Assembly: GCA_016721945.1 (NCBI GenBank)
Contig: JADKHC010000009.1
Location: forward strand, 62,001-126,000
DNA length: 64,000 bases
Direction of reading: 5' to 3'
DNA from: Verrucomicrobiota bacterium
GTDB taxonomy: Bacteria > Verrucomicrobiota > Verrucomicrobiia > Opitutales > Opitutaceae
The notes under the pieces are model-generated. The model saw only the letters and a list, made by a program, of their open reading frames with translations, was not told the DNA's origin and did not search any database. Of this stretch, positions 15,740 through 25,329 are shown piece by piece (positions within the stretch are counted from its first letter, which is position 1; each line of letters starts with the position of its first letter). The position numbers were made by a program, and so were the translations under genes.

Positions 15740-16966
15740 TCACTCATAACGCAGCGCCTCGATTGGATCGAGCCGCGCGGCTTTCCACGCCGGGTAGAAA
15801 CCAAAAACCACGCCGATGCCGCCGCAAACCAGCAATCCGGCAATCACCCAACCCCACGGCATCACCAAAGCGCCCTTCATGAACACGGCAACCGCACTGC
15901 CTCCGGCCACGCCGATTGCCACGCCAGCCAAACCACCAATCAGCGACAAAATAACCGCTTCGATTAAAAACTGCATGAGAATGTTTTTCTGCTTCGCTCC
16001 GATACTCTTGCGCACGCCAATCTCTTTCGTGCGTTCGGTCACACTCACGAGCATGATGTTCATCACACCGACGCCTGCCGCGAGCAGCGCAATGGCACTG
16101 ATGACAAACGCACCGATGGTGATTACGTCGGCGATTTTGTTAAACGACTCGATCAGCGAATCGTTGGAGAAAACTTCAAAGTCGTTACCATCTTCGGGCT
16201 CAAGCTCACGCACCAACCGCATGACTCCGATGGCTTTGTCCTGCGTCGCCGCAAGCTCAACCTGACTTGGTGACTGCACCGTGATGCCAATCGAACGCCA
16301 AGCTCGACCATAGATCGCCAGCCAGCGGGTGATCGGCGTGATAACAAGATTGTCCATACTCTGACCGAAACGCGTGCCCTTCGCGACGAACTGCCCAACC
16401 ACCGTGTAGTTTTGTCCAGCCACGCGAACGAGACGGCCGAGCGGATCTTCGTTCGGGAAAAGCACTTTCGCCACCTCGTCGCCGATGACGCAGATAGGGC
16501 GGCCCAAGGCCACATCTTCAGCGCTAAGATTGCGCCCGAAAGCTACGTCGTAATTCTGCGTGGTAATGTAATTTTCGTCCGTGCCGATCAGTAGTGTATT
16601 CGGATTTGTCTTACGGTCGCCATTGATCACGCGCTGGCCACGACGGTAAATCGCCAGATTCACTTTGGCGCTGTCACGCATCATTTCTTTAAACCGGTCC
16701 GCCATCGGATAAGTAATGTCGCGCCGATTGCGGAAACGCTCGCGCGGATCGCTAAAGCTGATCGCAGGATATTTGCTGATCTGAAAACTAGCCGAACCAA
16801 GCACCGTAAGGTTTGCCTCCACCTGACCGCGCAGACCGGCGATGACGGTCATCACGCCGATCACAGAAAACACGCCCACAGAAATGCCCAAAATCGTCAG
16901 GCTCGAACGAAGTTTGTTCGCGTTAAGTGCGGCAAGCGCGAGACGAAGAATTTCAACAATCAACAT
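15740..16966 (-). CDS. MacB-like ABC transporter permease (second)
   Basis: A 408-residue permease. It has an N-terminal helix (LAALNANKLRSSLTILGISV), a periplasmic MacB_PCD domain of about 200 residues, then three helices of an FtsX domain containing the signature SVTERTKEIGVRKSIGAKQK. The C-terminus is DPIEALRYE, usual for this family. It lacks an ATPase domain, which is supplied by the gene at 18239. It lies six bases after the first permease gene, so the two likely form a heterodimer in a tripartite efflux machine. Confidence 0.9.
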   Translation of the reverse strand: MLIVEILRLALAALNANKLRSSLTILGISVGVFSVIGVMTVIAGLRGQVEANLTVLGSASFQISKYPAISFSDPRERFRNRRDITYPMADRFKEMMRDSAKVNLAIYRRGQRVINGDRKTNPNTLLIGTDENYITTQNYDVAFGRNLSAEDVALGRPICVIGDEVAKVLFPNEDPLGRLVRVAGQNYTVVGQFVAKGTRFGQSMDNLVITPITRWLAIYGRAWRSIGITVQSPSQVELAATQDKAIGVMRLVRELEPEDGNDFEVFSNDSLIESFNKIADVITIGAFVISAIALLAAGVGVMNIMLVSVTERTKEIGVRKSIGAKQKNILMQFLIEAVILSLIGGLAGVAIGVAGGSAVAVFMKGALVMPWGWVIAGLLVCGGIGVVFGFYPAWKAARLDPIEALRYE

Positions 16967-16972
16967 GGCAGA

Positions 16973-18229
16973 TTATTCGTAGCGCAACGCCTCCACTGGA
17001 TCGAGTTTGCTGGCCTGCAATGCAGGGATAAAACCGCTGAGCACACCGGTCATCACCGAAAGGAATAAACCAACGCCTACCAACAAAGGCGAAAACACCA
17101 GCGGAAATGTTTCTGAAATCTGACCGACGATCGCCGCCAGCCCCCAGGCCGACATAAGTCCGCCAACGCCGCCAACCAGGCAAATGCTAACCGCCTCGAT
17201 GAGAAATTGCAGCAGGATCGTGCGACGCCGCGCACCCAACGCTTTACGCGTACCGATTTCCTTCGTGCGTTCTTTTACGCTCACGTAGGTGATATTCATA
17301 ATGCCAATCGCGCCTACAAACAGCGCCAGACTGGTAATAAAAAGTCCGGCAATCGCGATGCCTTTCTTGATCGGTTCGAGCTGTTCACGAACAACCTGCT
17401 GGCTGTTGATTTCGAAATCATCTTTTTTCTCCGGCCCAAGCTGACGGATGCGGCGCATGAGTCCGCGGAGTTCCTCTTTCGACTCCTCCAACCGCGTCAC
17501 ATCCACCTGCACACGAATGCTTGGATCTGCCGAGTTGATCGGAAAGTAACGTCGAAAGGTATTGATCGGCATGATCGCCATCGAATCCAAGCTGAAGAGA
17601 CCAAGGAAACTCCCCTGCCGCGCCGCCACTCCGATTACGGTGAACTGCTGGCTGCGCATTTGCACCGTTTTACCCTCTGGGGATTCGTTCGGGAAAAGCG
17701 CATTGGCGATATCGACGCCGAGAATCAGCACATTGCGGGCATTGTTGGCCTCGATTTCGGTGAAGAACCGCCCCTCCTTCATGTCGGCACGCATGATGCG
17801 CGGAAAAGCAGCGCCATAGCCGTTGATATGGATATTGGTCACCCGGTATTCGCCACGGACAATGGTTGCAGAATTCCAGTCAGCAGCCGGAACCGCCAGC
17901 TTGAGCGGGCCGCCGGGATGCGACTCAATCCATTCATTGATCCGGTCCGCGTGAGCAGGCTTGATCGGTGGGCGGTTGCGATAATTCCACCAGTCGTTCG
18001 AGGCATCGCGCCAGGGCCATTTTGTGACGTACAAGACGTCATCGCCAAAACCAGCCAGGCTCTTTTCCACGCCCGCATCGATACCGAGGATCGCCGTGCC
18101 CATCAGCGTGACAGCGATGATGCCGATGATCACGCCGAGTGCAGTCAGGCTGGAACGCATCTTGTTCGCCCGGATCTGCGTCCAGGCGATGCGAAACGAT
18201 TCTGACAACTCGTAAAGTAGGCGGCGCAT
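16973..18229 (-). CDS. MacB-like ABC transporter permease (first)
   Basis: A 418-residue permease of the same build as the following gene: N-terminal helix with RANKMRSSLTALGVIIGIIA, periplasmic MacB_PCD domain, three helices with SVKERTKEIGTRKALGARRR, and C-terminus DPVEALRYE. It is nine bases downstream of the ATPase gene. Paired permeases of this type exchange mechanical force with a periplasmic adaptor and an outer-membrane channel to expel peptides, siderophores or macrolides; the substrate is not evident here. Confidence 0.9.
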   Translation of the reverse strand: MRRLLYELSESFRIAWTQIRANKMRSSLTALGVIIGIIAVTLMGTAILGIDAGVEKSLAGFGDDVLYVTKWPWRDASNDWWNYRNRPPIKPAHADRINEWIESHPGGPLKLAVPAADWNSATIVRGEYRVTNIHINGYGAAFPRIMRADMKEGRFFTEIEANNARNVLILGVDIANALFPNESPEGKTVQMRSQQFTVIGVAARQGSFLGLFSLDSMAIMPINTFRRYFPINSADPSIRVQVDVTRLEESKEELRGLMRRIRQLGPEKKDDFEINSQQVVREQLEPIKKGIAIAGLFITSLALFVGAIGIMNITYVSVKERTKEIGTRKALGARRRTILLQFLIEAVSICLVGGVGGLMSAWGLAAIVGQISETFPLVFSPLLVGVGLFLSVMTGVLSGFIPALQASKLDPVEALRYE

Positions 18230-18238
18230 GGCGCGTGA

Positions 18239-18976
18239 TTACACCGCTTGATCCGACTCGATCAGACCGTCGCGCAGACGCACGACACGGCGGGCGTGTC
18301 GGGCGATATCTTCCTCGTGCGTGACGACGATGATGGTGTTGCCTTGCGCGTAGAGCTCTTCGAAAAGCGCCATGATTTCTTCACCGGTTTTGGAGTCGAG
18401 ATTGCCGGTGGGTTCATCGGCGAGGATAATCGACGGCTTGTTAACAAGAGCACGCGCGATGGCGACACGTTGACGCTGACCGCCGGAAAGTTCGTTGGGC
18501 TTGTGAAACATGCGCTCGGCGAGACCGACGTTGACGAGCGCTTGCTGGGCCTGGGCCAGCCGCTCGGCCTTGTGAATGCCGGCGTAGATCAGCGGGAGCT
18601 CGACATTGTGCAGCGCGTGCGAACGAGGCAAAAGATTGAAAGTCTGGAAAACGAAACCGATCTCCTTATTGCGGATTTCGGCTAGTTCGTCATCGATCAT
18701 GTGCGCGACGTTCTTCTGGTTAAATTCGTAGCGGCCGGCGGTGGGCGTATCGAGACAGCCGAGCATGTTCATGAGCGTGGATTTACCGCTGCCGGACGGG
18801 CCCATGATCGCGAGGTACTCGTTGCGATGGATTTTCAGGCTGACGCCGTTGAGGGCGTGAATGATTTCCGAGCCCATCTTGTAGAGCTTGGTCACGTTTT
18901 CGATCTCGATGACCAGCGCGCCGGGAGGCCGGACGATGCGCGGTTGGCCCGGTACGACGGGTGTGGAAGGTGTCAT
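18239..18976 (-). CDS. ABC transporter ATPase, MacB/LolD type
   Basis: A 245-residue ATPase. It has Walker A GPSGSGKST, Q-loop FVFQTFNLLPR, ABC signature LSGGQRQRVAIARAL, Walker B IILADEPTGNLDSKTG and H-loop THEEDIARHA. The wording around the signature and the GNLDSKTG D-loop place it in the MacB/LolD branch. Residues 1-20 form a proline-rich leader. It is downstream of the adaptor gene (79 bases from the adaptor's apparent stop) and energises the two permeases that follow. Confidence 0.93.
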   Translation of the reverse strand: MTPSTPVVPGQPRIVRPPGALVIEIENVTKLYKMGSEIIHALNGVSLKIHRNEYLAIMGPSGSGKSTLMNMLGCLDTPTAGRYEFNQKNVAHMIDDELAEIRNKEIGFVFQTFNLLPRSHALHNVELPLIYAGIHKAERLAQAQQALVNVGLAERMFHKPNELSGGQRQRVAIARALVNKPSIILADEPTGNLDSKTGEEIMALFEELYAQGNTIIVVTHEEDIARHARRVVRLRDGLIESDQAV

Positions 18977-19045
18977 GGAACTACGGATACGAAGTATTTG
19001 CAGATCAAAGCTGGCGCGCGGTGCGAACGGACAGTCCGGGCGCGG

Positions 19046-20426
19046 TTATTTTTTCTCATCCTTTTTGGGCACATCGATCTTCACCTTCATACCGTCCTTC
19101 AAAGTGCGGGTGATGGCGCTGAAGCTGCCACTGATCACTTCGTCGCCATCCTTCACGCCGGATTTGATCTCCATGTGCGAGGTATCGGCGATCCCGGTTT
19201 CGACGGAGACCATTTTCACGGAGTCGCCACTGCGCCACGAATACCACGCGGTTTAATTTTTCGCGATCGGCGCGCTCGACCTGCCTCTGCTGTTTTTCGT
19301 TGACGGCGGCAGCGGCGTTTTCGCCCTTGGCTTCGTCGGCCTTCTTCGTGCGGTCGGAAACCAGTTCGTCGATGGTTTTGGCTCCTTCACGCGAACGCAC
19401 CGTGACCGACTGTATCGGAACGGCCACTACGTTCTCCACGGTTTGGGTTTCCACATCGGCATTGGCGCTCATACCGGGGCGGAGCGGCACGTCCTTGTCG
19501 AGGATGCGAATCTTAACCTGAAAATTGGTCACTTCATCTTGCGTGCCCTGGCCGGTGACTTTGGCGGCGGAGCCGATCTCTTTGACGATCGCGTCAAATT
19601 TGCGATTTGGAAACGCATCGATCGTGACCTTGGCCTTGTCGCCCACCTTCACGTTGACGATGTCGTTTTCGTTAATGTTCACGCGGACCTCCATATTGGT
19701 GAGATCGGCCACGCGCATAACCTCGGTCATGCCGTAGGACCCCATCGCGGCAACGCGTTCGCCGACTTCGCTGGAGCGCGAGCTTACCGAACCATCAATA
19801 GGTGCATAAATCGTGGTTTTAGCCAACATGTCGTTGGCCTGCCGGAGCGAACCTTCGCTGCGGCGGATATTGGCTTGAGCGCTTTCGAGATCAGCTTGTG
19901 CGCTGTCGAGCAACGTCTTGGACGAGGTGTAGTCGGAGTCGGAGATCAGATTGCGTTCATGCAAATCCTTGCTGCGTTTGAAATCCTCCTCTGCTTTGGA
20001 AAGACGCGCTTGTTGATCGATGAGTGCTGCCTTGGACGAGGCCAGCGACGCTTCAGCCTGATCCACTTGAAACCGGTAATTGTCGGGTTTGATGCTCACC
20101 AGCAGATCGCCTTTTTTGACGGCGTTGCCCTCGCGAAAAGGCAGTTGCACGATCTCGCCGGAAACCTCGGGCGCGATTTTTACTTCGACCTCGGGCTGAA
20201 TTTTGCCCGTGGCAGAGACGAGCTGAGTAATCGTTTTCACCACGGCTTTTTCCGTGGTCACTTGGACGATGTTGCGCGCCGCGTTCTTCTTGGAAATTGA
20301 AACGGCGATCAGGGCGATAATCGCCACGGCGCCAATCGTAAGATAGAGCCAGAGGCGCGAACGTTTCTTTTTAGTAACGGGAATGGCGCTTGGCCGCAAA
20401 GGGTCGGGAGTAGAAGCAGGAGTCAT
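19046..20426 (-). pseudogene. MacA-like periplasmic adaptor, C-terminus frameshifted
   Basis: The N-terminal 390 residues are a normal RND/ABC adaptor: membrane anchor (LWLYLTIGAVAIIALIAVSI), a biotinyl-lipoyl half (ATGKIQPEVEVKIAPEVSGE), a coiled-coil hairpin of about 90 residues (DLESAQANIRRSEGSL), the second lipoyl half (KTTIYAPIDGSVSSR) and a beta barrel. After LNRVVFVAQW the open frame turns into Arg-rich nonsense and stops at 19056. Removing one base near 19231 restores VFVARGDSVKMVSVETGIAD and a normal end DGMKVKIDVPKKDEKK with stop at 19046. The gene therefore carries a one-base insertion, or the assembly does. It is the first gene of the adaptor-ATPase-permease-permease operon. Confidence 0.85.
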
Positions 20427-20570
20427 GTTTAAAATCGTAGCTGTTGTGATAACACCGGGAATGAGACGCTTGTTACATCAAAAAGCTACAAACGGCGCAA
20501 AACTCCGGCTGAACGGCAATTCCCGGCCTTATCCGCCTGGGACGCCAGCGAATTTTGCGCCAGGCCTGAT

Positions 20571-21302
20571 TCAGTCACCTCCATGGAGCGCGGCACCGAC
20601 GATGCCCGCTGCGTTGAGGAGTTTGGCCGACACGATCGGCGCTCGGGTTTTCAGAAAGCGAAAAAATTTATCGCCCCGCGCGCTCACCCCGCCGCCCAGG
20701 ATGATCAAATCCGGCCAAAACAGCATCTCCATCATGCCTACGTACTGGTTGAGTCGCTTGCCCCACTCATGCCAGGAGAGTCCGTGTGCTTTGCGGACGG
20801 ACGCAGCAGCATACTTCTCGAACGCACGCCCCTTGTAAGGGAGATGACCGAGTTCGGAGTTTGGCAAAAGCACTCCGTCGCGAAAAATCGCCGAACCAAT
20901 CCCCGTTCCCAAAGTGAACAGCATCACCGTGCCCCTCACGCCCTTGCCCGCGCCAAAACGCATCTCGGCTAGGCCGGCGGCATCGGCGTCGTTGATCACG
21001 TGAACGCGGCTGTGGGTCGCCTCACCAACCAAACGCGCAAGATCGCAATCCACAAAACCGGGATGCAGGTTCGCCGCCGTCTTCACCGTGCCGTTCAATA
21101 CGACACCGGGAAAACCAATGCCAATCGGCCCACGCCATTCAAAATGTTTGGCGATATCCACCACAACCCGCGCCATGCGACGCGGCGTGATCAACTCGGG
21201 CGTTTCGACGCGGAAGCGTTCACCCAAAAGCTTGCCGGAGCGAAGATCGACCGGAGCGCCTTTCACTGCGGAACCGCCGATGTCGATACCGAGGACATTC
21301 AT
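20571..21302 (-). CDS. ROK-family polyphosphate glucokinase-like protein
   Basis: The 243-residue protein starts MNVLGIDIGGSAVKGAPVDL. It has the phosphate-1 loop DIGGSAVKG, the sugar-site segment INDADAAGLAEMRFG, the phosphate-2 loop TLGTGIGSAIF and the adenosine-site motif LGGGVSARG. It lacks the Zn-binding Cys motif of repressor-type ROK proteins. The short length and NDADAAGLAE wording match polyphosphate/ATP glucokinases, which phosphorylate glucose to glucose-6-phosphate in the cytoplasm. The start was set at 21302 because 36 residues upstream in frame overlap the SlyD gene and look unrelated. It follows the SlyD gene by 16 bases. Confidence 0.85.
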   Translation of the reverse strand: MNVLGIDIGGSAVKGAPVDLRSGKLLGERFRVETPELITPRRMARVVVDIAKHFEWRGPIGIGFPGVVLNGTVKTAANLHPGFVDCDLARLVGEATHSRVHVINDADAAGLAEMRFGAGKGVRGTVMLFTLGTGIGSAIFRDGVLLPNSELGHLPYKGRAFEKYAAASVRKAHGLSWHEWGKRLNQYVGMMEMLFWPDLIILGGGVSARGDKFFRFLKTRAPIVSAKLLNAAGIVGAALHGGD

Positions 21303-21318
21303 GGCGGTAGATTGGTTT

Positions 21319-21795
21319 TCAACACCCACATTGTCCATCCTGACCGTGCGGATGGCCGTGAGAAAGTTCTTCGTCCGTCGCAGGGCGAACGGCCACGATC
21401 TCCACATCAAAAGTCAGGTCCACGCCCGCTAGTGGATGGTTTGCGTCGAGCAGCACTTCGTCGCCCTCGATCTTCACCACCAACACGACCGGCGCGAAAC
21501 GATCTTCGCCCGCCTGAAAACGATCACCCACTTTCAGCTCACCCTCGACCGGCAAAACCGAGCGCGGCACACGCTGCACCTGCGCTTCGTCGCGTAGTCC
21601 ATAGGCTTTAGCCGCCGGCACCTCGACGCGTTGCTTCAACCCCACCGCCGCTCCACGCAATTGTTCTTCCAAGCCTTCGATGATCTGCCCCGAGCCCTCA
21701 AGATAACTGATCGGCTCACCGCCTTCCGAGGTATCGAGCAGGCGCGCCTGCGGATCACGCAACGTGTAGTGAATAGTGACAACTGAGCGATTCAT
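21319..21795 (-). CDS. SlyD-type FKBP peptidyl-prolyl isomerase with metal-binding tail
   Basis: A 158-residue protein (start MNRSVVTIHYTLRD). It has an FKBP domain split by an insert-in-flap chaperone domain, as in SlyD: DTSEGGEPISYLEGSGQIIE, GLEEQL, then the insert around residues 70-125 and a return to NHPLAGVDLTFDVEIVAV. The C-terminal tail is HGHPHGQDGQCGC, a short version of the His/Cys-rich nickel-binding tail of E. coli SlyD. SlyD folds proteins and delivers nickel to hydrogenase maturation. Here the tail may relate to the nickel-handling genes 8-13 kb away. Confidence 0.9.
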   Translation of the reverse strand: MNRSVVTIHYTLRDPQARLLDTSEGGEPISYLEGSGQIIEGLEEQLRGAAVGLKQRVEVPAAKAYGLRDEAQVQRVPRSVLPVEGELKVGDRFQAGEDRFAPVVLVVKIEGDEVLLDANHPLAGVDLTFDVEIVAVRPATDEELSHGHPHGQDGQCGC

Positions 21796-22081
21796 GCCGC
21801 GATGCAGGCCAATCCCAGTGCTCACCGCAACACCTCCGATGCCGGCCCTCCCTTAATATTAGCCGCCAACACGTTACCCGCGCACGACAGATTCCCCGCG
21901 CAAATGAAGCACCTCCCCCATTGACTGCGCCGACAACCCAAAAACACCCAAAACAGCGTCGTTTTTTACAGTTTTCCCACCCCACACGTCACATATCCCC
22001 GCAGGTAAAAGTGATTTAAAACACCCTAGTTTTTATGGCTAGCAGCTTGCAACAGGGAGAAAATGGGGCCAAAACCCTAGC

Positions 22082-24166
22082 ATGCGCTTTTTGTGTGCCC
22101 TCTTATTTGTGCTGAATACGTCCATGGCTGCGGACGTGTTCACCTGGAGTGGCCGCGCGGGAGATCATCAGTATAACAATCCCGCAAATTGGGTCGACGC
22201 AGTGGTTCCCCCCAACAACGGCACAGCGACGCTGGTTTTTGGCAACGCCCAAGATATGGCCGTTACCCTGCCCTTCGCCATCAATGTCGCCCAGATCCAG
22301 TTTCAGAATACCGCGTCAGCCCCGTACACCTTCAACACGCAGTTCCTGACCTTCATCACGCTCAGTGGCGGCATCACCAGCACGACCGGCGGCACCCAGC
22401 GTATTGGCGATGACATTACGCTCAACCTCACTGGCTCGCAAAACTTCAATATCACTTCCGGCACCCTCGAACTCGCAGGCGGCATCATGGGCTCGGGCAA
22501 CATCGTCAAAACCGGAGCCGGCAATCTGCGCCTCGATACCTTCAGTTTATTTACCGGTAACACCCAAGTCGATAACGGCTCCCTCATTTACGCCAACCCA
22601 TTGGCTCTCCCATTTTCGGGCACAATCTCAGCCTCAAGCACGAGCTACGTTGGCGCCGAAAACTCCAACACGCTCAAATCCATGCTCGGCTACCTCGACG
22701 CCGCCACCTTCCGCGGCGCGATCGGGCTCGGCACCGCGCCCGGAGCTACGACTACGACGACTTACTCAGACCAAATCGACGTCTCCAACCTCACCCAATA
22801 CGCCGGACTCGGCTCGACCACTTCCGCAAGGCTCACCGGCAACATCAAAGTAGGTGCCAATCAGGATTATCGTTTCAGCGGTGGCGCCGGCACCCTTTAC
22901 GTCGGGACCAACCTAACCAATCAAGGCTCCGGCTTGCTGGTTAATTCGCTCTTCGGCCAGCCACTCACGGTGGTTTTACAGGGTTCTAATAGTTTTGGTG
23001 GCAACGCCAGCGTGCTCAACTCCGTGCTCGTGCTCGATAGCCAGCAAGCCGTAACCGGAGGCAAGATCCTCAACATCGCCGGACCCGGTTACGCCGGTGC
23101 CACCGAACGCTTCGCCTCCTCTTCGACTTCGAGCTTCCTCTCGCTCATCAACGCGACCAGCCCCAACGCCATCGCCGGCTTCGACTCCACCAATCTCGCC
23201 GCACCCCGCACCATCACCGAGGCGATCGACCTCTCAGTCGGCGGCACGCGCAACGACCCCTACTACCTCGGCACCAGCAGCAAGGTCACGCTCACCGGCA
23301 AGCTCACCCCGACCGTCGGCGATTCGCTTTACCTAACCGCGGTCAAAGGTGGACACCTGGTGGTTGGTTCGACCCTGGGCAACAACATCCCCGGACTCGT
23401 CGTCGGCCAGGCAAACGCTTTCGATCCGCAAGGCGGCATCGTTGAAATCAACGGTCGCAACAACTACACCGGCGGTACCAAAATCCTCGGCGGCACGCTT
23501 CGCGTGAGCAACGACGCCGCGCTAGGCACCGGCTCAGTCGATGTCGGCACCAAGTCCACCCTCGACCTCAGCACAGGCACCACGCTCACCAACTCCTTCA
23601 GCCTCGCCTCAGGCGCACGCCTCTCCGGCAACGGCGCAGTCGGAACGCCCGGCGGCGCATATTTCGGCTCCGGTGCCATTCTCTCGCCCGGCGGCGCCAA
23701 CGCCATCGGCAGACTCACCTTCAACACCGGTGTCACTTTTGGCTCTGGCTCTGTGTTCGAGTTCAACATTGGCAACCTGAATGGCGGCCCCGGAACCGGC
23801 TGGGATCTCGTCAACGTCAACGGCCTCCTCAACCTCGCCGCGTTCTCCAACTCGCCCATCACACTCGACCTCAACTCCCTTTCCCTCACGGGTGCGCCCG
23901 GACTGCTCAGCGGCTTTGACGCCAACCAATCCTATAGCTGGCTCTTCCTCTCTGCAGGAAATATCGCCGGTTTTTCGAGCGACAAATTCTCGTTCAATAC
24001 CACGGATTTCGCGAACAGCCTCGGCAACGGAAACTTCTTCGTCACCCAGAGCAACACCGGCCTCTCGCTCAACTTTGCGCCCGTGCCGGAACCCGGCACA
24101 TACCTCCTCTTCGCAGTCGGCCTCGGCGTCGTCGCCATCCTCGAACTTCGTCGCCGTAAAAAATAA
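22082..24166 (+). CDS. PEP-CTERM protein with autotransporter-type beta repeats
   Basis: A 694-residue secreted protein. The signal peptide is MRFLCALLFVLNTSMA; a Ser/Thr/Gly/Asn-rich beta-helical body follows. It holds autotransporter-associated repeats (TLELAGGIMGSGNIVKTGAG and NNYTGGTKILGGTLRVSNDA). The end is a PEP-CTERM sorting signal: VPEPG, a hydrophobic helix (TYLLFAVGLGVVAIL) and RRRKK. Such proteins are processed by exosortase and displayed with exopolysaccharide at the surface; no exosortase gene is in the window. A ribosome site (GGGAGAAAATGGGG region) lies upstream, and the gene stands alone. Confidence 0.9.
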   Translation: MRFLCALLFVLNTSMAADVFTWSGRAGDHQYNNPANWVDAVVPPNNGTATLVFGNAQDMAVTLPFAINVAQIQFQNTASAPYTFNTQFLTFITLSGGITSTTGGTQRIGDDITLNLTGSQNFNITSGTLELAGGIMGSGNIVKTGAGNLRLDTFSLFTGNTQVDNGSLIYANPLALPFSGTISASSTSYVGAENSNTLKSMLGYLDAATFRGAIGLGTAPGATTTTTYSDQIDVSNLTQYAGLGSTTSARLTGNIKVGANQDYRFSGGAGTLYVGTNLTNQGSGLLVNSLFGQPLTVVLQGSNSFGGNASVLNSVLVLDSQQAVTGGKILNIAGPGYAGATERFASSSTSSFLSLINATSPNAIAGFDSTNLAAPRTITEAIDLSVGGTRNDPYYLGTSSKVTLTGKLTPTVGDSLYLTAVKGGHLVVGSTLGNNIPGLVVGQANAFDPQGGIVEINGRNNYTGGTKILGGTLRVSNDAALGTGSVDVGTKSTLDLSTGTTLTNSFSLASGARLSGNGAVGTPGGAYFGSGAILSPGGANAIGRLTFNTGVTFGSGSVFEFNIGNLNGGPGTGWDLVNVNGLLNLAAFSNSPITLDLNSLSLTGAPGLLSGFDANQSYSWLFLSAGNIAGFSSDKFSFNTTDFANSLGNGNFFVTQSNTGLSLNFAPVPEPGTYLLFAVGLGVVAILELRRRKK

Positions 24167-24393
24167 CACGTGCCACAAGCACGCCAGCCACGAACTAGCT
24201 CATTGAGGCAATAAAGAGGATGCAGATAGCAACCGTTCTATGCTTTCACCTCGATATTGAGAGCGTTCGTTTTAGAGCAGTTTCAGTGAAACTATAGCCG
24301 CTGAAAACAGCAGAGGATGCATTTGGGAGGACGAGGCGTCCCGGCCGAGCCATTTCGACAAGCTCAAGGCCCTGAGCCACAGTAGATCCACCT

Positions 24394-25329
24394 CTACTTC
24401 CCCTCCTCCAGTAAGTCCTTCGTGTCGTGCTGGCCCGGATACACCGAACGGTTAGGATCGGGATTGAGTCGGCGTATCCATACACCGGCAATCCGTTCGG
24501 GATACTTGCGCAGGATCGCATTATAGATCTCCGGATCGCGTTCGCCGTCGTCACCGAACAGATAAAATTTCGTCAGCGGAAACTCGGCCAGAATCGCTTC
24601 GATGCGCCGGAGCTTGTAGGCCTCATGCTCGCCCATCGAATCACCCGAACCAGACCCAATCTCCTTTAACTGAAGTACGCCGCGAGGAAAACCGTTGAGT
24701 TTGAGAAATTGCCTCAGGTTATCCGTGAGCTGACGCGGCGAGGAAGAGACATAAAACACCGCCGATGCAGCCGGCGCTGGATTTGTTTTCAGCATCTTTT
24801 CGTAAAGCGCCGCCATCCCTGCCACGGCATCACGTTGTTCCGCCGGCACTGTCAGGCTGTTCTTCAATAGCGAACGCTTACTCAGCACCTCGCTCACAAG
24901 AATCGTATCGTCGATATCGGAAACGATCCCGACCCGGTTTCTCGGGTCAGGCAAAAAGAAACTCGCTTGGGTGCTAGCAGCTGGTTTGGCTTCGATCTCG
25001 TGCCAGCCGGGCGCAAGATTCAACATCTGGTTAGCTGCGATTTCCCAGTAACCATGATCGTCGACACGCAGACTCCATTCATGAGCCGCCACACTCCAGG
25101 TCACCACGCCTTCCTCACCGCTCGTGAGCAGCATGCGGGTGTTGCGATAGAGGGCTGAAAGACGACCGCTATCCTTGTCAGGCGCCGACCGTATTTCCGT
25201 GAGCCGACCAGAGAAATGATAGCCGTGGATACCCTGCCACGCATCGTCGACTATGTTTTGCAGCGGATGTTCACCTCGGACGGCCCCAGTCGCGGTCATC
25301 ATAATAATAAGTATAATCCAGTTTTTCAT
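24394..25329 (-). CDS. App1-domain phosphatase (DUF2183), secreted
   Basis: A 311-residue protein with an N-terminal signal (WIILIIMMTATGAVRG), a beta-rich N-terminal half and a C-terminal App1 domain. The catalytic DxDxT motif is in GIVSDIDDTILVSEV, with FYVSSSPRQL and FYLFGDDGERDPE as the second and third haloacid-dehalogenase-type motifs. App1 is a magnesium-dependent phosphatidate phosphatase in yeast. The start overlaps the stop of the glycolipid synthase gene by four bases (ATGA), linking the two in lipid metabolism. Confidence 0.85.
   Translation of the reverse strand: MKNWIILIIMMTATGAVRGEHPLQNIVDDAWQGIHGYHFSGRLTEIRSAPDKDSGRLSALYRNTRMLLTSGEEGVVTWSVAAHEWSLRVDDHGYWEIAANQMLNLAPGWHEIEAKPAASTQASFFLPDPRNRVGIVSDIDDTILVSEVLSKRSLLKNSLTVPAEQRDAVAGMAALYEKMLKTNPAPAASAVFYVSSSPRQLTDNLRQFLKLNGFPRGVLQLKEIGSGSGDSMGEHEAYKLRRIEAILAEFPLTKFYLFGDDGERDPEIYNAILRKYPERIAGVWIRRLNPDPNRSVYPGQHDTKDLLEEGK

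Noticed and set aside
22020..22081. Conserved PEP-CTERM promoter box upstream of the PEP-CTERM gene
   Set aside because: CCCTAG occurs twice but only one such gene is in the window, so no consensus can be supported.
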